Source: Sheuella sp.
GTDB taxonomy: Bacteria > Pseudomonadota > Gammaproteobacteria > Burkholderiales > Burkholderiaceae_B
Length of the DNA: 44,136 nucleotides
Assembly: GCA_030650995.1 (NCBI GenBank)
Contig: JAUSCY010000090.1
Location: 1-44,136 of the forward strand
Direction of reading: 5' to 3'
The notes under the pieces were generated by a model. That model saw only the letters and a program-made list of their open reading frames with translations, was not told the DNA's origin and did not search any database. Numbering within the stretch: the stretch's first letter is position 1; every line of letters starts with the position of its first letter. Positions 16,547 to 24,691 of this stretch are shown here, piece after piece. The translations under genes and the position numbers were made by a program.

Positions 16547-17335
16547 CTATTCGCCCTTGAATTGTGGTGCGCGCTTAGCAAGAAATGCAGCCACGCCTTC
16601 GGCATAGTCCTGACTCAGGCCAAGCTCACGCATCAGGTCACGCTCAAGGTTGAGTTGCGCATCCAGCGTGTTATTCAGGCTTGCATTCAATGCCTGCTTG
16701 GTGAAAGCAAGTCCTTTGGTTGGTGCTTGCGCAAAATGTTCTGCGAGTCGGTTGAGCTCGTGATCAAAAGCATCGTCGGCGACACATTTCCAGATCAGTC
16801 CCCAGTCTTGCGCATCCCGAGCACTCAGTTTGTCTCCCAGCAGGGATAAGCCCATTGCCCGTGCATGACCAACCAGACGAGGCAATACGTAAGTGCCTCC
16901 GGTGTCTGGCAATAATCCGAGACGACAAAATGCCTGAATAAATGAAGCGGATTCTTTTGCAATGACAATGTCACCCGCAAGCGCCACGTTGGCACCGGCG
17001 CCTGCAGCCACACCATTCACACCCACAACAATCGGACAAGGCAACGCACGCAGTCGACGCACCAGCGGTGCGTAATACGTCTCGATCGTCATACCCAGAT
17101 CAGGTGGCGCGTCGCCCGCAGACATCTGACGATCGCTCAGGTCCTGTCCGGCACAAAAACCACGTCCGGCACCCGTGATGACCAACACGCGGGCATGACC
17201 TTGCTCAACTTGCGTCAGTGCATCAGCAATTTCACCGTGCATACGCACAGTAAAGCTATTGAGCTTGTCGGGACGATTAAGGGTGATGCGCGCAATGCCC
17301 GCTTCGAATGAAAACAGAATATCTTGATAGCTCAT
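16547..17335 (-). CDS. paaG: 1,2-epoxyphenylacetyl-CoA isomerase PaaG
   Basis: Crotonase-fold isomerase that converts the ring 1,2-epoxide of phenylacetyl-CoA to the oxepin. It has 262 residues. The oxyanion-hole segments GFCAGQDLSDR and NGVAAGAGANVALAGD are present, as is GLLPDTGGTYVLPRLVG with the PaaG-type Asp. It lies between paaN and paaI with gaps of six and two bases. Position and motifs favour PaaG over the paralogous hydratase PaaF, which is not in this window. Confidence 0.94.
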   Translation of the reverse strand: MSYQDILFSFEAGIARITLNRPDKLNSFTVRMHGEIADALTQVEQGHARVLVITGAGRGFCAGQDLSDRQMSAGDAPPDLGMTIETYYAPLVRRLRALPCPIVVGVNGVAAGAGANVALAGDIVIAKESASFIQAFCRLGLLPDTGGTYVLPRLVGHARAMGLSLLGDKLSARDAQDWGLIWKCVADDAFDHELNRLAEHFAQAPTKGLAFTKQALNASLNNTLDAQLNLERDLMRELGLSQDYAEGVAAFLAKRAPQFKGE

Positions 17336-17341
17336 AAGACC

Positions 17342-19006
17342 TCAGGCGTGCCAGCGAGTTTGAACAACACGGAAACGATTCGCAACGAACGCAGAATCAG
17401 ACAGTGCAGCGTTAGCCGCCGGATTCGCACCCGTTCCGTGGAAATCACTGAATGCAGCAGTCTGGTTTACAAATACGGCACCAGTCAGATTCAAGGAAAG
17501 AGATACGCCAGCGATTTCAGCAGCTTCCTGCATCTCGGTGCGCACCACTGGGTCGGTGGTGTATCCAGCGAGACTCAAGGCGCCGTGCTGCTGAACCATT
17601 TGCGTTGCAATCTCAATGCTGTGTGCTGTCGAATCCGTCGCCACGACAAATGCAATCGGGCCAAACCATTCTTTGCTAATCGCAGCATCTTTCGATGAGG
17701 CACGCAAAATCAAAGGTGTACGCACACGTGCATCAGGAAATTGTGGATGCGCGAGCAACTGACTATCGGCCAGCACGGGCAGACCCAGTGCGAGTGCCTC
17801 ATCAATACGCGCCTCCGTCACTGCATTCTGTATGGCGCCTGTCACCTCGACAGCTTTGGATGGATCAGACATCAGCTTCTGTACTGAAGAGGCAATTGCA
17901 CCAGCCACCTCGTCAAATGAAACATGCCCTGCTGCAGTATGAATGCCCGAGGCAGGAACATAAATATTTTGTGGGGCGGTACACATCTGTCCCGAGTAAA
18001 GCGCCAGCGAAAATGCGATATTGCGTGCGACGCCTTTGATATCCTCGGCAGAATCAATAATGATCTGATTCACGCCTGATTTTTCTGTATAGACCTGAGC
18101 CTGACGTGCATTGGCCTCAAGCCAGTTGCCATTGGTGCTGCTCCCAGTAAAGTCAATGATTTTGACCTCAGGACGCAGCGCTAACTCCTGAGCCATATTT
18201 TCTTTGGCATCGTGCACGGCCAGCATCACGACATCGGGATTAAAACCAGCCTCTTGCAAAACCTCGCGTGCGATACGCACGGTAAGTGCCAAAGGCAGAA
18301 TCGCACTTGGATGAGGCTTAACGATCACCGTGTTACCTGTAGCTAAACTCGCAAACATTCCTGGATAACCATTCCATGTAGGAAATGTCGAGCAACCGAT
18401 CACCAGTGCAATGCCGCGCGGGACGATTGAAAAATGCTTGTGCATCCTGATAGGATCGTTCTTGCCCTGGGGCTTAATCCACTCGGCATCAGAAGGAATA
18501 CGTGACATCTCCTGCCAGGCGTAGGTGACAGCCTCAACGCCACGATCCTGCGCGTGTGGGCCGCCAGCCTGAAAGGCCATCATAAAACCCTGGCCAGTTG
18601 TATGCTGCACAGCATACGCAATGTCAAAGCTGGCACGATTCAAACGGTGCAAAATTTCCAGTGATACACCGACCCAGGCGCGTGGCCCGGCACGGCGCCA
18701 GGTTTTCCAGGCTTCGGTGCTCGATGCAATCAGTGAATCAACATTTGTCTTGGGATAGCTGATGCCCAGCGCACCGTCAAAAGGAGAGATCTCGTTTAGC
18801 GCCAAGGAATTTGTTCCGGCATTTAATCCTGCAAAAGCTTTGCCACGCTGCGCATCAAACGATAACTTTGCATCATCATTAGCCGTCTCACCATAAACGC
18901 GGGGGCTAGGCATCTCTGAAAAAGGGCTCCAATAACCGCGAGCGTTAGCTGCTGCGAGGGCTTGATTCAGAATAGTTTCATGATGGGTAAAAAATTCGAC
19001 TGACAC
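17342..19006 (-). CDS. paaN: Aldehyde dehydrogenase PaaN of phenylacetate degradation
   Basis: Aldehyde dehydrogenase superfamily protein of 554 residues, matching the PaaN type found in betaproteobacterial paa clusters. It probably oxidises the reactive ring-opened semialdehyde. Visible features are the NAD-binding region (FPTWNGYPGMFASLATGNTVIVKPHPSA), IIDFTGSSTNGNWLE, and SGQMCTAPQN with the likely catalytic Cys. It lacks the C-terminal MaoC-like hydratase of E. coli PaaZ (about 680 residues), so oxepin hydrolysis must be done by another protein. The start chosen is GTG at 19006 with GGAG ten bases upstream; the TTG at 19021 would precede that ribosome site. Confidence 0.92.
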   Translation of the reverse strand: MSVEFFTHHETILNQALAAANARGYWSPFSEMPSPRVYGETANDDAKLSFDAQRGKAFAGLNAGTNSLALNEISPFDGALGISYPKTNVDSLIASSTEAWKTWRRAGPRAWVGVSLEILHRLNRASFDIAYAVQHTTGQGFMMAFQAGGPHAQDRGVEAVTYAWQEMSRIPSDAEWIKPQGKNDPIRMHKHFSIVPRGIALVIGCSTFPTWNGYPGMFASLATGNTVIVKPHPSAILPLALTVRIAREVLQEAGFNPDVVMLAVHDAKENMAQELALRPEVKIIDFTGSSTNGNWLEANARQAQVYTEKSGVNQIIIDSAEDIKGVARNIAFSLALYSGQMCTAPQNIYVPASGIHTAAGHVSFDEVAGAIASSVQKLMSDPSKAVEVTGAIQNAVTEARIDEALALGLPVLADSQLLAHPQFPDARVRTPLILRASSKDAAISKEWFGPIAFVVATDSTAHSIEIATQMVQQHGALSLAGYTTDPVVRTEMQEAAEIAGVSLSLNLTGAVFVNQTAAFSDFHGTGANPAANAALSDSAFVANRFRVVQTRWHA

Positions 19007-19032
19007 GAGGCATATCTCCAAAATTAAATAAG

Positions 19033-19061
19033 CCAGTCGTACTGCTTACGCGGTCGACTGG
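19033..19061 (-). repeat. Inverted repeat between paaE and paaN
   Basis: CCAGTCG (19033-19039) and CGACTGG (19055-19061) can form a hairpin in the 101-base gap between paaE and paaN on the minus strand, followed by a weak T-rich stretch. It could reduce read-through or mark an RNA processing point. Confidence 0.4.
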
Positions 19062-19107
19062 TTTTGTAATGCTTAATGTTCAAACCAGAATATCCAGTTC
19101 AACGTAA

Positions 19108-20190
19108 TCATGTTTCCTGATCAAAATCGATCGTCACGCGATCGGTCACGGGATAACTCTGGCAGGTCAACACAAAACCGCGTGCAACCTCGTAATCCTC
19201 CAGTGCAAAATTGATATCCATATCGACCTCGCCCTCAACCACTTTACAGCGACAGGTCGAGCACACGCCTCCCTTGCAGGAGTATGGCAACTCCAGACCT
19301 TGCGCAAGTGCAGCATCGAGCAAGTTATCCTGATTTTTATCGATGACCAGCATACGGCTGTGACCATCCTGAATCACTGTCAGCTCGCACTGACCCTTGC
19401 CAGGCGCAGTTCTGGCATCCTGACCCGTACGCACTGCGCGAGGGCCTTTGGGTGCACCGAACAATTCAAACTTGATGTGATCTTTGGCGATACCTTTGTC
19501 CTGCAATCCTTGCACGACATCCTCAATCATGGTTTGAGGACCACAGACAAACGCGTAATCGATATCTTGCGGATCAAGCCAGACCGATAAGAGCTGATTA
19601 ACCTTGGCACCATCCAGGCGACCATTGAATAAATCGATATCCTGATTTTCGCGGCTCATGATGAACACTGCAGAAAATCTTTCCATGTAGATATTTTTCA
19701 GGTCCTCGATTTCTTCACGAAACAAAACGGAGGACGAGGCGCGGTTGCCATAGAACAATGTAAAGCGGCTATTTGGCTCGATTGACAACGCGCTTTTGAC
19801 TATGGAAAAGATCGGCGTGATCCCGCTACCCACAGCGAAGGCAACGTAATGTCGTGCATGAGCAGGTGAAAAATCAATCGTGAAATTACCTGCCGGAGGC
19901 ATCACGTCGATTGACTGGCCTGCTTCAAGCGCAGTGTTAGCCCAGGTTGAAAACGCGCCGTCATCGAGTCGCTTGATTGCGACCCGCATGACGCCATCCT
20001 GAGGCGCTGAACAGATGGAATAGGAACGGCGTAACTCCTGACCATCCAAATAGTGTTTGAGGGTCAGATATTGTCCCGGTCTGAAAGAAAACTCTTTTGC
20101 CAGCGCCTGGGGAATATCAAAAGTCACAACAACTGCATCACGGGTATTGCGTGCGACAGACGATACTTGGAGAGAATGAAATTGACTCAT
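19108..20190 (-). CDS. paaE: Phenylacetyl-CoA epoxidase reductase subunit PaaE
   Basis: Electron-transfer subunit that passes electrons from NADPH through FAD and a 2Fe-2S cluster to the di-iron PaaA. The 360 residues are a ferredoxin-reductase module (FRPGQYLTL, RRSYSICS for FAD, GSGITPIFSIVKS for pyridine nucleotide) followed by a plant-type ferredoxin domain with CKGGVCSTCRC and a fourth Cys in LTCQSYP. It begins 14 bases after paaD with AAGGTG as ribosome site. Confidence 0.97.
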   Translation of the reverse strand: MSQFHSLQVSSVARNTRDAVVVTFDIPQALAKEFSFRPGQYLTLKHYLDGQELRRSYSICSAPQDGVMRVAIKRLDDGAFSTWANTALEAGQSIDVMPPAGNFTIDFSPAHARHYVAFAVGSGITPIFSIVKSALSIEPNSRFTLFYGNRASSSVLFREEIEDLKNIYMERFSAVFIMSRENQDIDLFNGRLDGAKVNQLLSVWLDPQDIDYAFVCGPQTMIEDVVQGLQDKGIAKDHIKFELFGAPKGPRAVRTGQDARTAPGKGQCELTVIQDGHSRMLVIDKNQDNLLDAALAQGLELPYSCKGGVCSTCRCKVVEGEVDMDINFALEDYEVARGFVLTCQSYPVTDRVTIDFDQET

Positions 20191-20204
20191 CTTGGCACCT
20201 TGAT

Positions 20205-20696
20205 TTAGTGCGTTTTAAAGTAATCGAAAGGTTCGCGGCAAGCACTGCAGCGATATAAAGCTTTGCAGGAGGTCGAACCAAAATCGCTGATTAATCTCGT
20301 CGCATTCGAACCACACTGGGGACAAGGCACAGGAGGCATCGCAGGCCTGCGACTGATACCGGAAATATCAACGGCACGCTGGACTGGCGGAGCAATGCCA
20401 TAGCCTTTGAGTGCCATATGGCCCTGCTCAGTCATCCAGTCCGTTGTCCAGGCGGGAGACAGGCGCGTGGCAATGCGCACGCTATTAATTTGGTGTTCAC
20501 TCAGACACTGTTCGATTGCCTGACTGATTTCAAACATTGCCGGGCAGCCAGAGTAAGTCGGGGTAATCGTCACCACGCACGTATCCTGATCCCAGGACAC
20601 TTCACGTACGATACCCAGATCCACAATCGACAGCACTGGAATCTCTGGGTCGGCAACTTGTTGCAGCCAACCCATCACTTGTTGCGCGTCAATCAC
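20205..20696 (-). CDS. paaD: Phenylacetyl-CoA epoxidase maturation protein PaaD
   Basis: Small MIP18/DUF59-family protein (163 residues) needed for epoxidase function, probably by helping assemble its iron sites. The N-terminal DUF59 region reads VADPEIPVLSIVDLGIV with the conserved YSGCPAM; the C-terminus has zinc-ribbon-like pairs CPQCG and CSAC. The start is GTG at 20696, overlapping the paaC stop as GTGA, so it is translationally coupled. Confidence 0.95.
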   Translation of the reverse strand: MIDAQQVMGWLQQVADPEIPVLSIVDLGIVREVSWDQDTCVVTITPTYSGCPAMFEISQAIEQCLSEHQINSVRIATRLSPAWTTDWMTEQGHMALKGYGIAPPVQRAVDISGISRRPAMPPVPCPQCGSNATRLISDFGSTSCKALYRCSACREPFDYFKTH

Positions 20697-21553
20697 CAGC
20701 TCGCCCCCGGATAGGCGCGTTGCAAAAACTGCATTTCAGCAAGCAGGAATCCAAGATGCTCTGTATGGCGTCCAGTACGACCACCACGAAAAGCCGCATG
20801 CATCGAAGCCTCAGCTGCGGGCAAGGTCAATATTGCCTCGGCCATCACCTGACCAACATGCTCAGACCAGACAGCTTGCAGGGAGGAGACTTTCGGTCCC
20901 CAGCCCTCTTTTTCCCAGACAATATCAATCGCATCGTCGACAAACAACTCACCCGTATAAGGCCAGAGGGCATCGACAGCATCTTGCATGCGCTGATGAC
21001 TTTCAGCTGTGCCATCGCCCAGCCTGACAATCATGTCTGATGCGCGTCTGACGTGATAAGTGACTTCTTTAAGAGACTTGGCAGCGATTGCTGAAATGTC
21101 GGGATGCGTGGAGTGCGTCAGACGCTCGAGCAAAAAATAATGCCAGACATCAAAGAAAAACTGCCGCACGATCGTGCGAGCGTAATCCTCATCGGGCAAC
21201 TCCGTCAGGAGAACATTGCGAAACTGATTGGCGTCCCGCAGGTAGGCCAGTGCATCTTCATCACGACCTGCATCTTCTAGCGAGCCTGCCAGCGAGAGCC
21301 ACATACGCGACTGGCCAAGCAAATCCAGTGCAACGTTGGTCAGTGCCATATCTTCTTCGATTGCGGGCCCGTGTCCACACCACGCCGACAGACGCTGCGA
21401 CAAGACCAGTGTGTTATCGCCCAGACGCAGCAAACCTTCAACCAGCGGTGTCGCTGAGGCAGCCAACTCTGTGGGCGTACGTTTGACCTGATTGCCAGTG
21501 TTATGAGCCACATCCGCAGATATGGCAGGGTCTTGCTTAAGTACGATTGTCAT
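20693..21553 (-). CDS. paaC: Phenylacetyl-CoA epoxidase subunit PaaC
   Basis: Structural, ferritin-like partner of the catalytic subunit PaaA. Starting at the ATG at 21553 (AAGGCGG upstream) gives 286 residues; the frame extends to 21655 but that part is out-of-family and overlaps paaB. Family blocks include LRLGDNTLVLSQRLSAWCGHGP, EEDMALTNVALDLLGQSR and TYHVRRASDMIVRLGDGT. It starts ten bases after paaB. Confidence 0.95.
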   Translation of the reverse strand: MTIVLKQDPAISADVAHNTGNQVKRTPTELAASATPLVEGLLRLGDNTLVLSQRLSAWCGHGPAIEEDMALTNVALDLLGQSRMWLSLAGSLEDAGRDEDALAYLRDANQFRNVLLTELPDEDYARTIVRQFFFDVWHYFLLERLTHSTHPDISAIAAKSLKEVTYHVRRASDMIVRLGDGTAESHQRMQDAVDALWPYTGELFVDDAIDIVWEKEGWGPKVSSLQAVWSEHVGQVMAEAILTLPAAEASMHAAFRGGRTGRHTEHLGFLLAEMQFLQRAYPGASW

Positions 21554-21563
21554 GATGACCGCC

Positions 21564-21851
21564 TTACATGTGCTTGACTTCTTCCGGCATCGGGAAGAAA
21601 GTCGGGTGGCGATAGACCTTGCTGTTGGCTGGCTCGAACAATGAGTCTTTCTCAACCGGACTGCTCGCTGTGATGTCGGCGGCGCGCACGACCCAGATGC
21701 TCATTCCTTCATTGCGGCGGGTATAGACATCACGCGCATGATTGACAGCCATCTCTGCGTCCGAGGCATGCAGACTGCCTACATGCTTGTGTGCCAAGCC
21801 GTGCTGACTGCGAATAAAGACCTCCCAGAGAGGCATATTTTTACTGTTCAT
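21564..21851 (-). CDS. paaB: Phenylacetyl-CoA epoxidase subunit PaaB
   Basis: Small subunit of the epoxidase complex, 95 residues from the ATG at 21851 with GAGGA four bases upstream. It begins MNSKNMPLWEVFIRSQHG and contains HKHVGSLHASDAEMA and YTRRNEGMSIWVV, the family hallmarks. A longer open frame to 22073 runs through paaA in another frame and is not used. Confidence 0.96.
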   Translation of the reverse strand: MNSKNMPLWEVFIRSQHGLAHKHVGSLHASDAEMAVNHARDVYTRRNEGMSIWVVRAADITASSPVEKDSLFEPANSKVYRHPTFFPMPEEVKHM

Positions 21852-21894
21852 GTCATCCTCGTCACCAGATTGATTCTGGTAAAAATTAATCCAA

Positions 21895-22884
21895 TCAGGC
21901 CGCAGCGCGTGCGTCTTTTTTCTCAGCGTAAGCTGCCATGGCATCACGTACCCATGCGCCCTGGCTGTGCGCATCACGTCGCGCTTGTAACCGCTCACGA
22001 TTGCAGGGACCATTGCCTTTGAGCACCGCATAAAACTCAGACCAGTCGATTGCACCGAAATCGTAGTGACCACGCGCGGCGTTCCACTTAAGATCCGGAT
22101 CGGGGATCGTCAGACCGAGATGTTCAGCCTGTGGCACGGTCTGATCGACCATTTTCTGACGCAGATCGTCATTAGAAAAAAGCTTGATCTTCCACGCCAT
22201 GGATTGCGTGCTATTTGTCGACTCGGCATCTGAGGGACCAAACATCATCAGTGCAGGCCACCACCAGCGATTAAAGGCTTCCTGAACCATCGCGCGCTGC
22301 TCCGGATTGCCGTCTTTGCACATGGCGAGCAACAGGTCATACCCCTGACGCTGGTGAAAAGACTCCTCCTTGCAGACGCGCACCATGGCACGTGCATAAG
22401 GACCATAAGAGCAGCGGCATAAAGGAATCTGGTTAATGATGGCTGAGCCATCTACCAGCCAGCCAACCATGCCGATATCCGCCCAGGTGAGTGTGGGGTA
22501 ATTAAAAATACTTGAGTATTTTGCACGTCCAGCCAGCAAATCGTCATAGAGATCTTCACGGGAAACGCCAAGCGTTTCGGCAGCGCTATAGAGATACAGA
22601 CCATGACCGCCTTCGTCCTGGATCTTGGCCAGCAAAATCGCCTTGCGCTTGAGACTTGGCGCACGGGTGACCCAATTGCCCTCAGGCAGCATGCCCACGA
22701 TCTCCGAATGCGCATGCTGGGAAATCTGACGCACGAGGGTTTTACGGTAGGCCTCAGGCATGTAGTCTTTCGGCTCTATCTTGATACCGTCATCAATGCG
22801 GTGCTGAAAGGCTTTTTCGGCACCAGACAGTTGCTCTGCGGTTTTGACCTGCGTGACACCAGTCTCTACAAGTTGCGCGTACAT
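21895..22884 (-). CDS. paaA: Phenylacetyl-CoA epoxidase catalytic subunit PaaA
   Basis: Di-iron oxygenase subunit that epoxidises the ring of phenylacetyl-CoA. It has 329 residues, the usual length. Iron-ligand segments include [20 protein letters not shown] and [17 protein letters not shown]. First gene of the operon; CGGAG precedes the ATG by seven bases. Its promoter region is shared with divergent paaX. Confidence 0.98.
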   Translation of the reverse strand: MYAQLVETGVTQVKTAEQLSGAEKAFQHRIDDGIKIEPKDYMPEAYRKTLVRQISQHAHSEIVGMLPEGNWVTRAPSLKRKAILLAKIQDEGGHGLYLYSAAETLGVSREDLYDDLLAGRAKYSSIFNYPTLTWADIGMVGWLVDGSAIINQIPLCRCSYGPYARAMVRVCKEESFHQRQGYDLLLAMCKDGNPEQRAMVQEAFNRWWWPALMMFGPSDAESTNSTQSMAWKIKLFSNDDLRQKMVDQTVPQAEHLGLTIPDPDLKWNAARGHYDFGAIDWSEFYAVLKGNGPCNRERLQARRDAHSQGAWVRDAMAAYAEKKDARAAA

Positions 22885-22919
22885 ATTGAAACTCCGACGG
22901 GAATGAAATGAACCGAACC

Positions 22920-22933
22920 GTATTATTTAATAC
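22920..22933. promoter_or_regulatory. Near-palindrome in the paaA promoter region
   Basis: GTATTA-TT-TAATAC, a 6-bp-arm dyad, lies just downstream of a minus-strand TTGACA (22945-22950). An AT-rich -10 such as ATAATA at 18-base spacing would overlap it. It could be a repressor site on the paaA promoter. Confidence 0.4.
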
Positions 22934-22944
22934 ATATTTTTTGG

Positions 22945-22950
22945 TGTCAA
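22945..22950 (-). promoter_or_regulatory. Candidate -35 of the paaA promoter
   Basis: Consensus TTGACA on the minus strand, 60 bases before the paaA ATG. Confidence 0.45.
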
Positions 22951-22959
22951 CACAAAAAC

Positions 22960-23011
22960 TGTATCACTTCATGTTTTGTGTATCATGACAAACCCTTACA
23001 CATTTTGTATC
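22960..23011. promoter_or_regulatory. Three TGTATC elements between paaA and paaX
   Basis: TGTATC occurs at 22960, 22979 and 23006 (19 and 27 bases apart) in the divergent promoter region, each preceded by a T- or A-rich stretch. They are candidate PaaX-binding elements, but do not match a motif I can name with certainty. Confidence 0.35.
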
Positions 23012-23056
23012 GCCTGGCGCACTTACTGAGCCCCCCTTGAGCAAAACCTCTACTCA

Positions 23057-24031
23057 ATGACTAAAAAACCACCCACCCTGCAGAGGCATCTCGAACAAGT
23101 CATCGCCGAGGATCCTCCTCGTGCGAAATCCCTTTGCGTGACGGTTCTTGGTGACGCAGTGGGGTCCCACGGTGGCGTAGCCTGGCTGGGGAATATGATC
23201 GATTTACTCGAGCCGCTAGGGATCAACGAAAGACTGCTGCGCACCAGTGTGTTCCGACTGGTGGCACAGGGTTGGCTCAAATCAGAGCGCTCGGGCAGAC
23301 GCTCGCGTTATGCCTTGGCGGATCAGGGTCTTAAACTCACCGCTCGCGCCTCGCCAAGGATTTATGTCGGACCGCCTATGGACTGGGATGACTCCTGGAC
23401 CGTTGTGATCCTGCCGCGCTTTGGCAGCCATGGCCTGGCAGAGCGCAACGCATTGCGTGACCAACTCGTATGGGAAGGTTTCGGAGTGATTGCGCCTGGC
23501 GTCTTTGCGCATCCGCATGCCAATGCCCAAATTGCACATGACATTCTTGAAAAACTCGGATTGCCGGACCTGGCGCTCGTATTGCATGCGAGTGACAACG
23601 CAGCCCCTGGCGGACTGCCGATTGCCAGTCTGGCGACACAATGCTGGAATCTTGAAAATTTATCACAACAATATCAGCGATTTTACGAAAGGTTCGCCCC
23701 TTTTGAGGCCCTGACAAATTCAGACATCGATCCCAGGCTCGCCCACATGCTGCGTGCGCTGCTGATCCATGCCTGGCGAAGAGTTGTGCTGCACGATCCG
23801 CAGCTGCCCGCAGCGATGTTGCCGACCCCCTGGGCAGGACAAACTGCGCGGGCATTGTGCGAAAGACTGTACTGGAAAATTTTTGTAGCGAGCGAAATCT
23901 ATCTGGACAGTCAGTTAGCGCCAGATAATCCGCAGCACCAGCCCTTATCGAGCAGCGTATTTACTCGCTTTGGTGGTGCACCAGCGGATGTGATTGCGGC
24001 GGTTCAAAGCTTGATGAATGTTTCCCGGTAA
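23057..24031 (+). CDS. paaX: Phenylacetic acid degradation repressor PaaX
   Basis: PaaX-family transcriptional repressor of 324 residues, close to the roughly 316 of E. coli PaaX, which releases DNA on binding phenylacetyl-CoA. The N-terminal winged helix is visible ([37 protein letters not shown] then [17 protein letters not shown]), followed by the PaaX core with [15 protein letters not shown]. It is divergent from paaA. Its last 28 bases overlap the 3' end of orn on the other strand. Confidence 0.95.
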   Translation: MTKKPPTLQRHLEQVIAEDPPRAKSLCVTVLGDAVGSHGGVAWLGNMIDLLEPLGINERLLRTSVFRLVAQGWLKSERSGRRSRYALADQGLKLTARASPRIYVGPPMDWDDSWTVVILPRFGSHGLAERNALRDQLVWEGFGVIAPGVFAHPHANAQIAHDILEKLGLPDLALVLHASDNAAPGGLPIASLATQCWNLENLSQQYQRFYERFAPFEALTNSDIDPRLAHMLRALLIHAWRRVVLHDPQLPAAMLPTPWAGQTARALCERLYWKIFVASEIYLDSQLAPDNPQHQPLSSSVFTRFGGAPADVIAAVQSLMNVSR

Positions 24032-24606
24032 TACTTGAGCTCTTCGATAGATTCGTGAATATCAGCCAGCGCCTGATGTTTACTGTGTTTCTCAAACCCT
24101 TTGAGCAATGCCGGATTCCAGCGACGTGCGAGCTCTTTAAGCGTGCTCACGTCAATGGTGCGGTAGTGAAAAAACTGCTCCAGTTTTGGCATGTAATTAA
24201 ACATGAATCTGCGATCCTGGCTGACGGTATTGCCGCACAAAGGAGACTTACCCGCTGGCACGTATTGCGACATAAACGCAATCAGTACATCCTCAGCCTG
24301 GGCCTCGGTCATCGTTGAAGCCTTCACTTTGTCGATCAGGCCGCTTTTGCCGTGGGTGGAGGTGTTCCACTTATCCATGGCGCTCAGAATTCCGTCCTCC
24401 TGGTGAATGACCAGTACAGGGCCTTCGGCAACGACTGTCAGGTCAGGCTCGGTGATCACCACAGCGACTTCGATGATGCGCTCACGCTCCGGATCCAGAC
24501 CGGTCATCTCCATATCCAGCCAAACTAGACGAAACTCATTGGTCGTAGCCGTCGTGCTCGCCGTCTTGGCACCCTTTTTTGCAGCCGTATCAGTGGTGTT
24601 GGCCAT
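24004..24606 (-). CDS. orn: Oligoribonuclease
   Basis: 3'-to-5' exoribonuclease of the DEDDh family that degrades RNA dinucleotides, including pGpG. It has 200 residues. Active-site motifs are [11 protein letters not shown] (Asp, Glu), [11 protein letters not shown] (Asp) and [14 protein letters not shown] (His and Asp). It carries an extra N-terminal tail of about 22 Ala/Thr/Lys-rich residues ([18 protein letters not shown]) before the conserved core. It is convergent and overlapping with paaX, and divergent from the M48 protease. Confidence 0.97.
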   Translation of the reverse strand: MANTTDTAAKKGAKTASTTATTNEFRLVWLDMEMTGLDPERERIIEVAVVITEPDLTVVAEGPVLVIHQEDGILSAMDKWNTSTHGKSGLIDKVKASTMTEAQAEDVLIAFMSQYVPAGKSPLCGNTVSQDRRFMFNYMPKLEQFFHYRTIDVSTLKELARRWNPALLKGFEKHSKHQALADIHESIEELKYYRETFIKL

Positions 24607-24691
24607 ATAATCATCCAGTTAAAACGTGATTTTCTCACATGCGCTCAAAGAGAGTGCTTTGAACAGCGGCTCGCGCCCAACGACAGGTCCT

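Noticed and set aside
21564-22073. Long form of PaaB (169 residues)
   Set aside because: The added 74 residues run through the 3' end of paaA in another frame and are foreign to the family; the ATG at 21851 has a good ribosome site.
23376-23855. Minus-strand open frame of 159 codons inside paaX
   Set aside because: Antisense to a confident PaaX; composition is Arg/Ala/His-rich as expected from reading a coding strand backwards.
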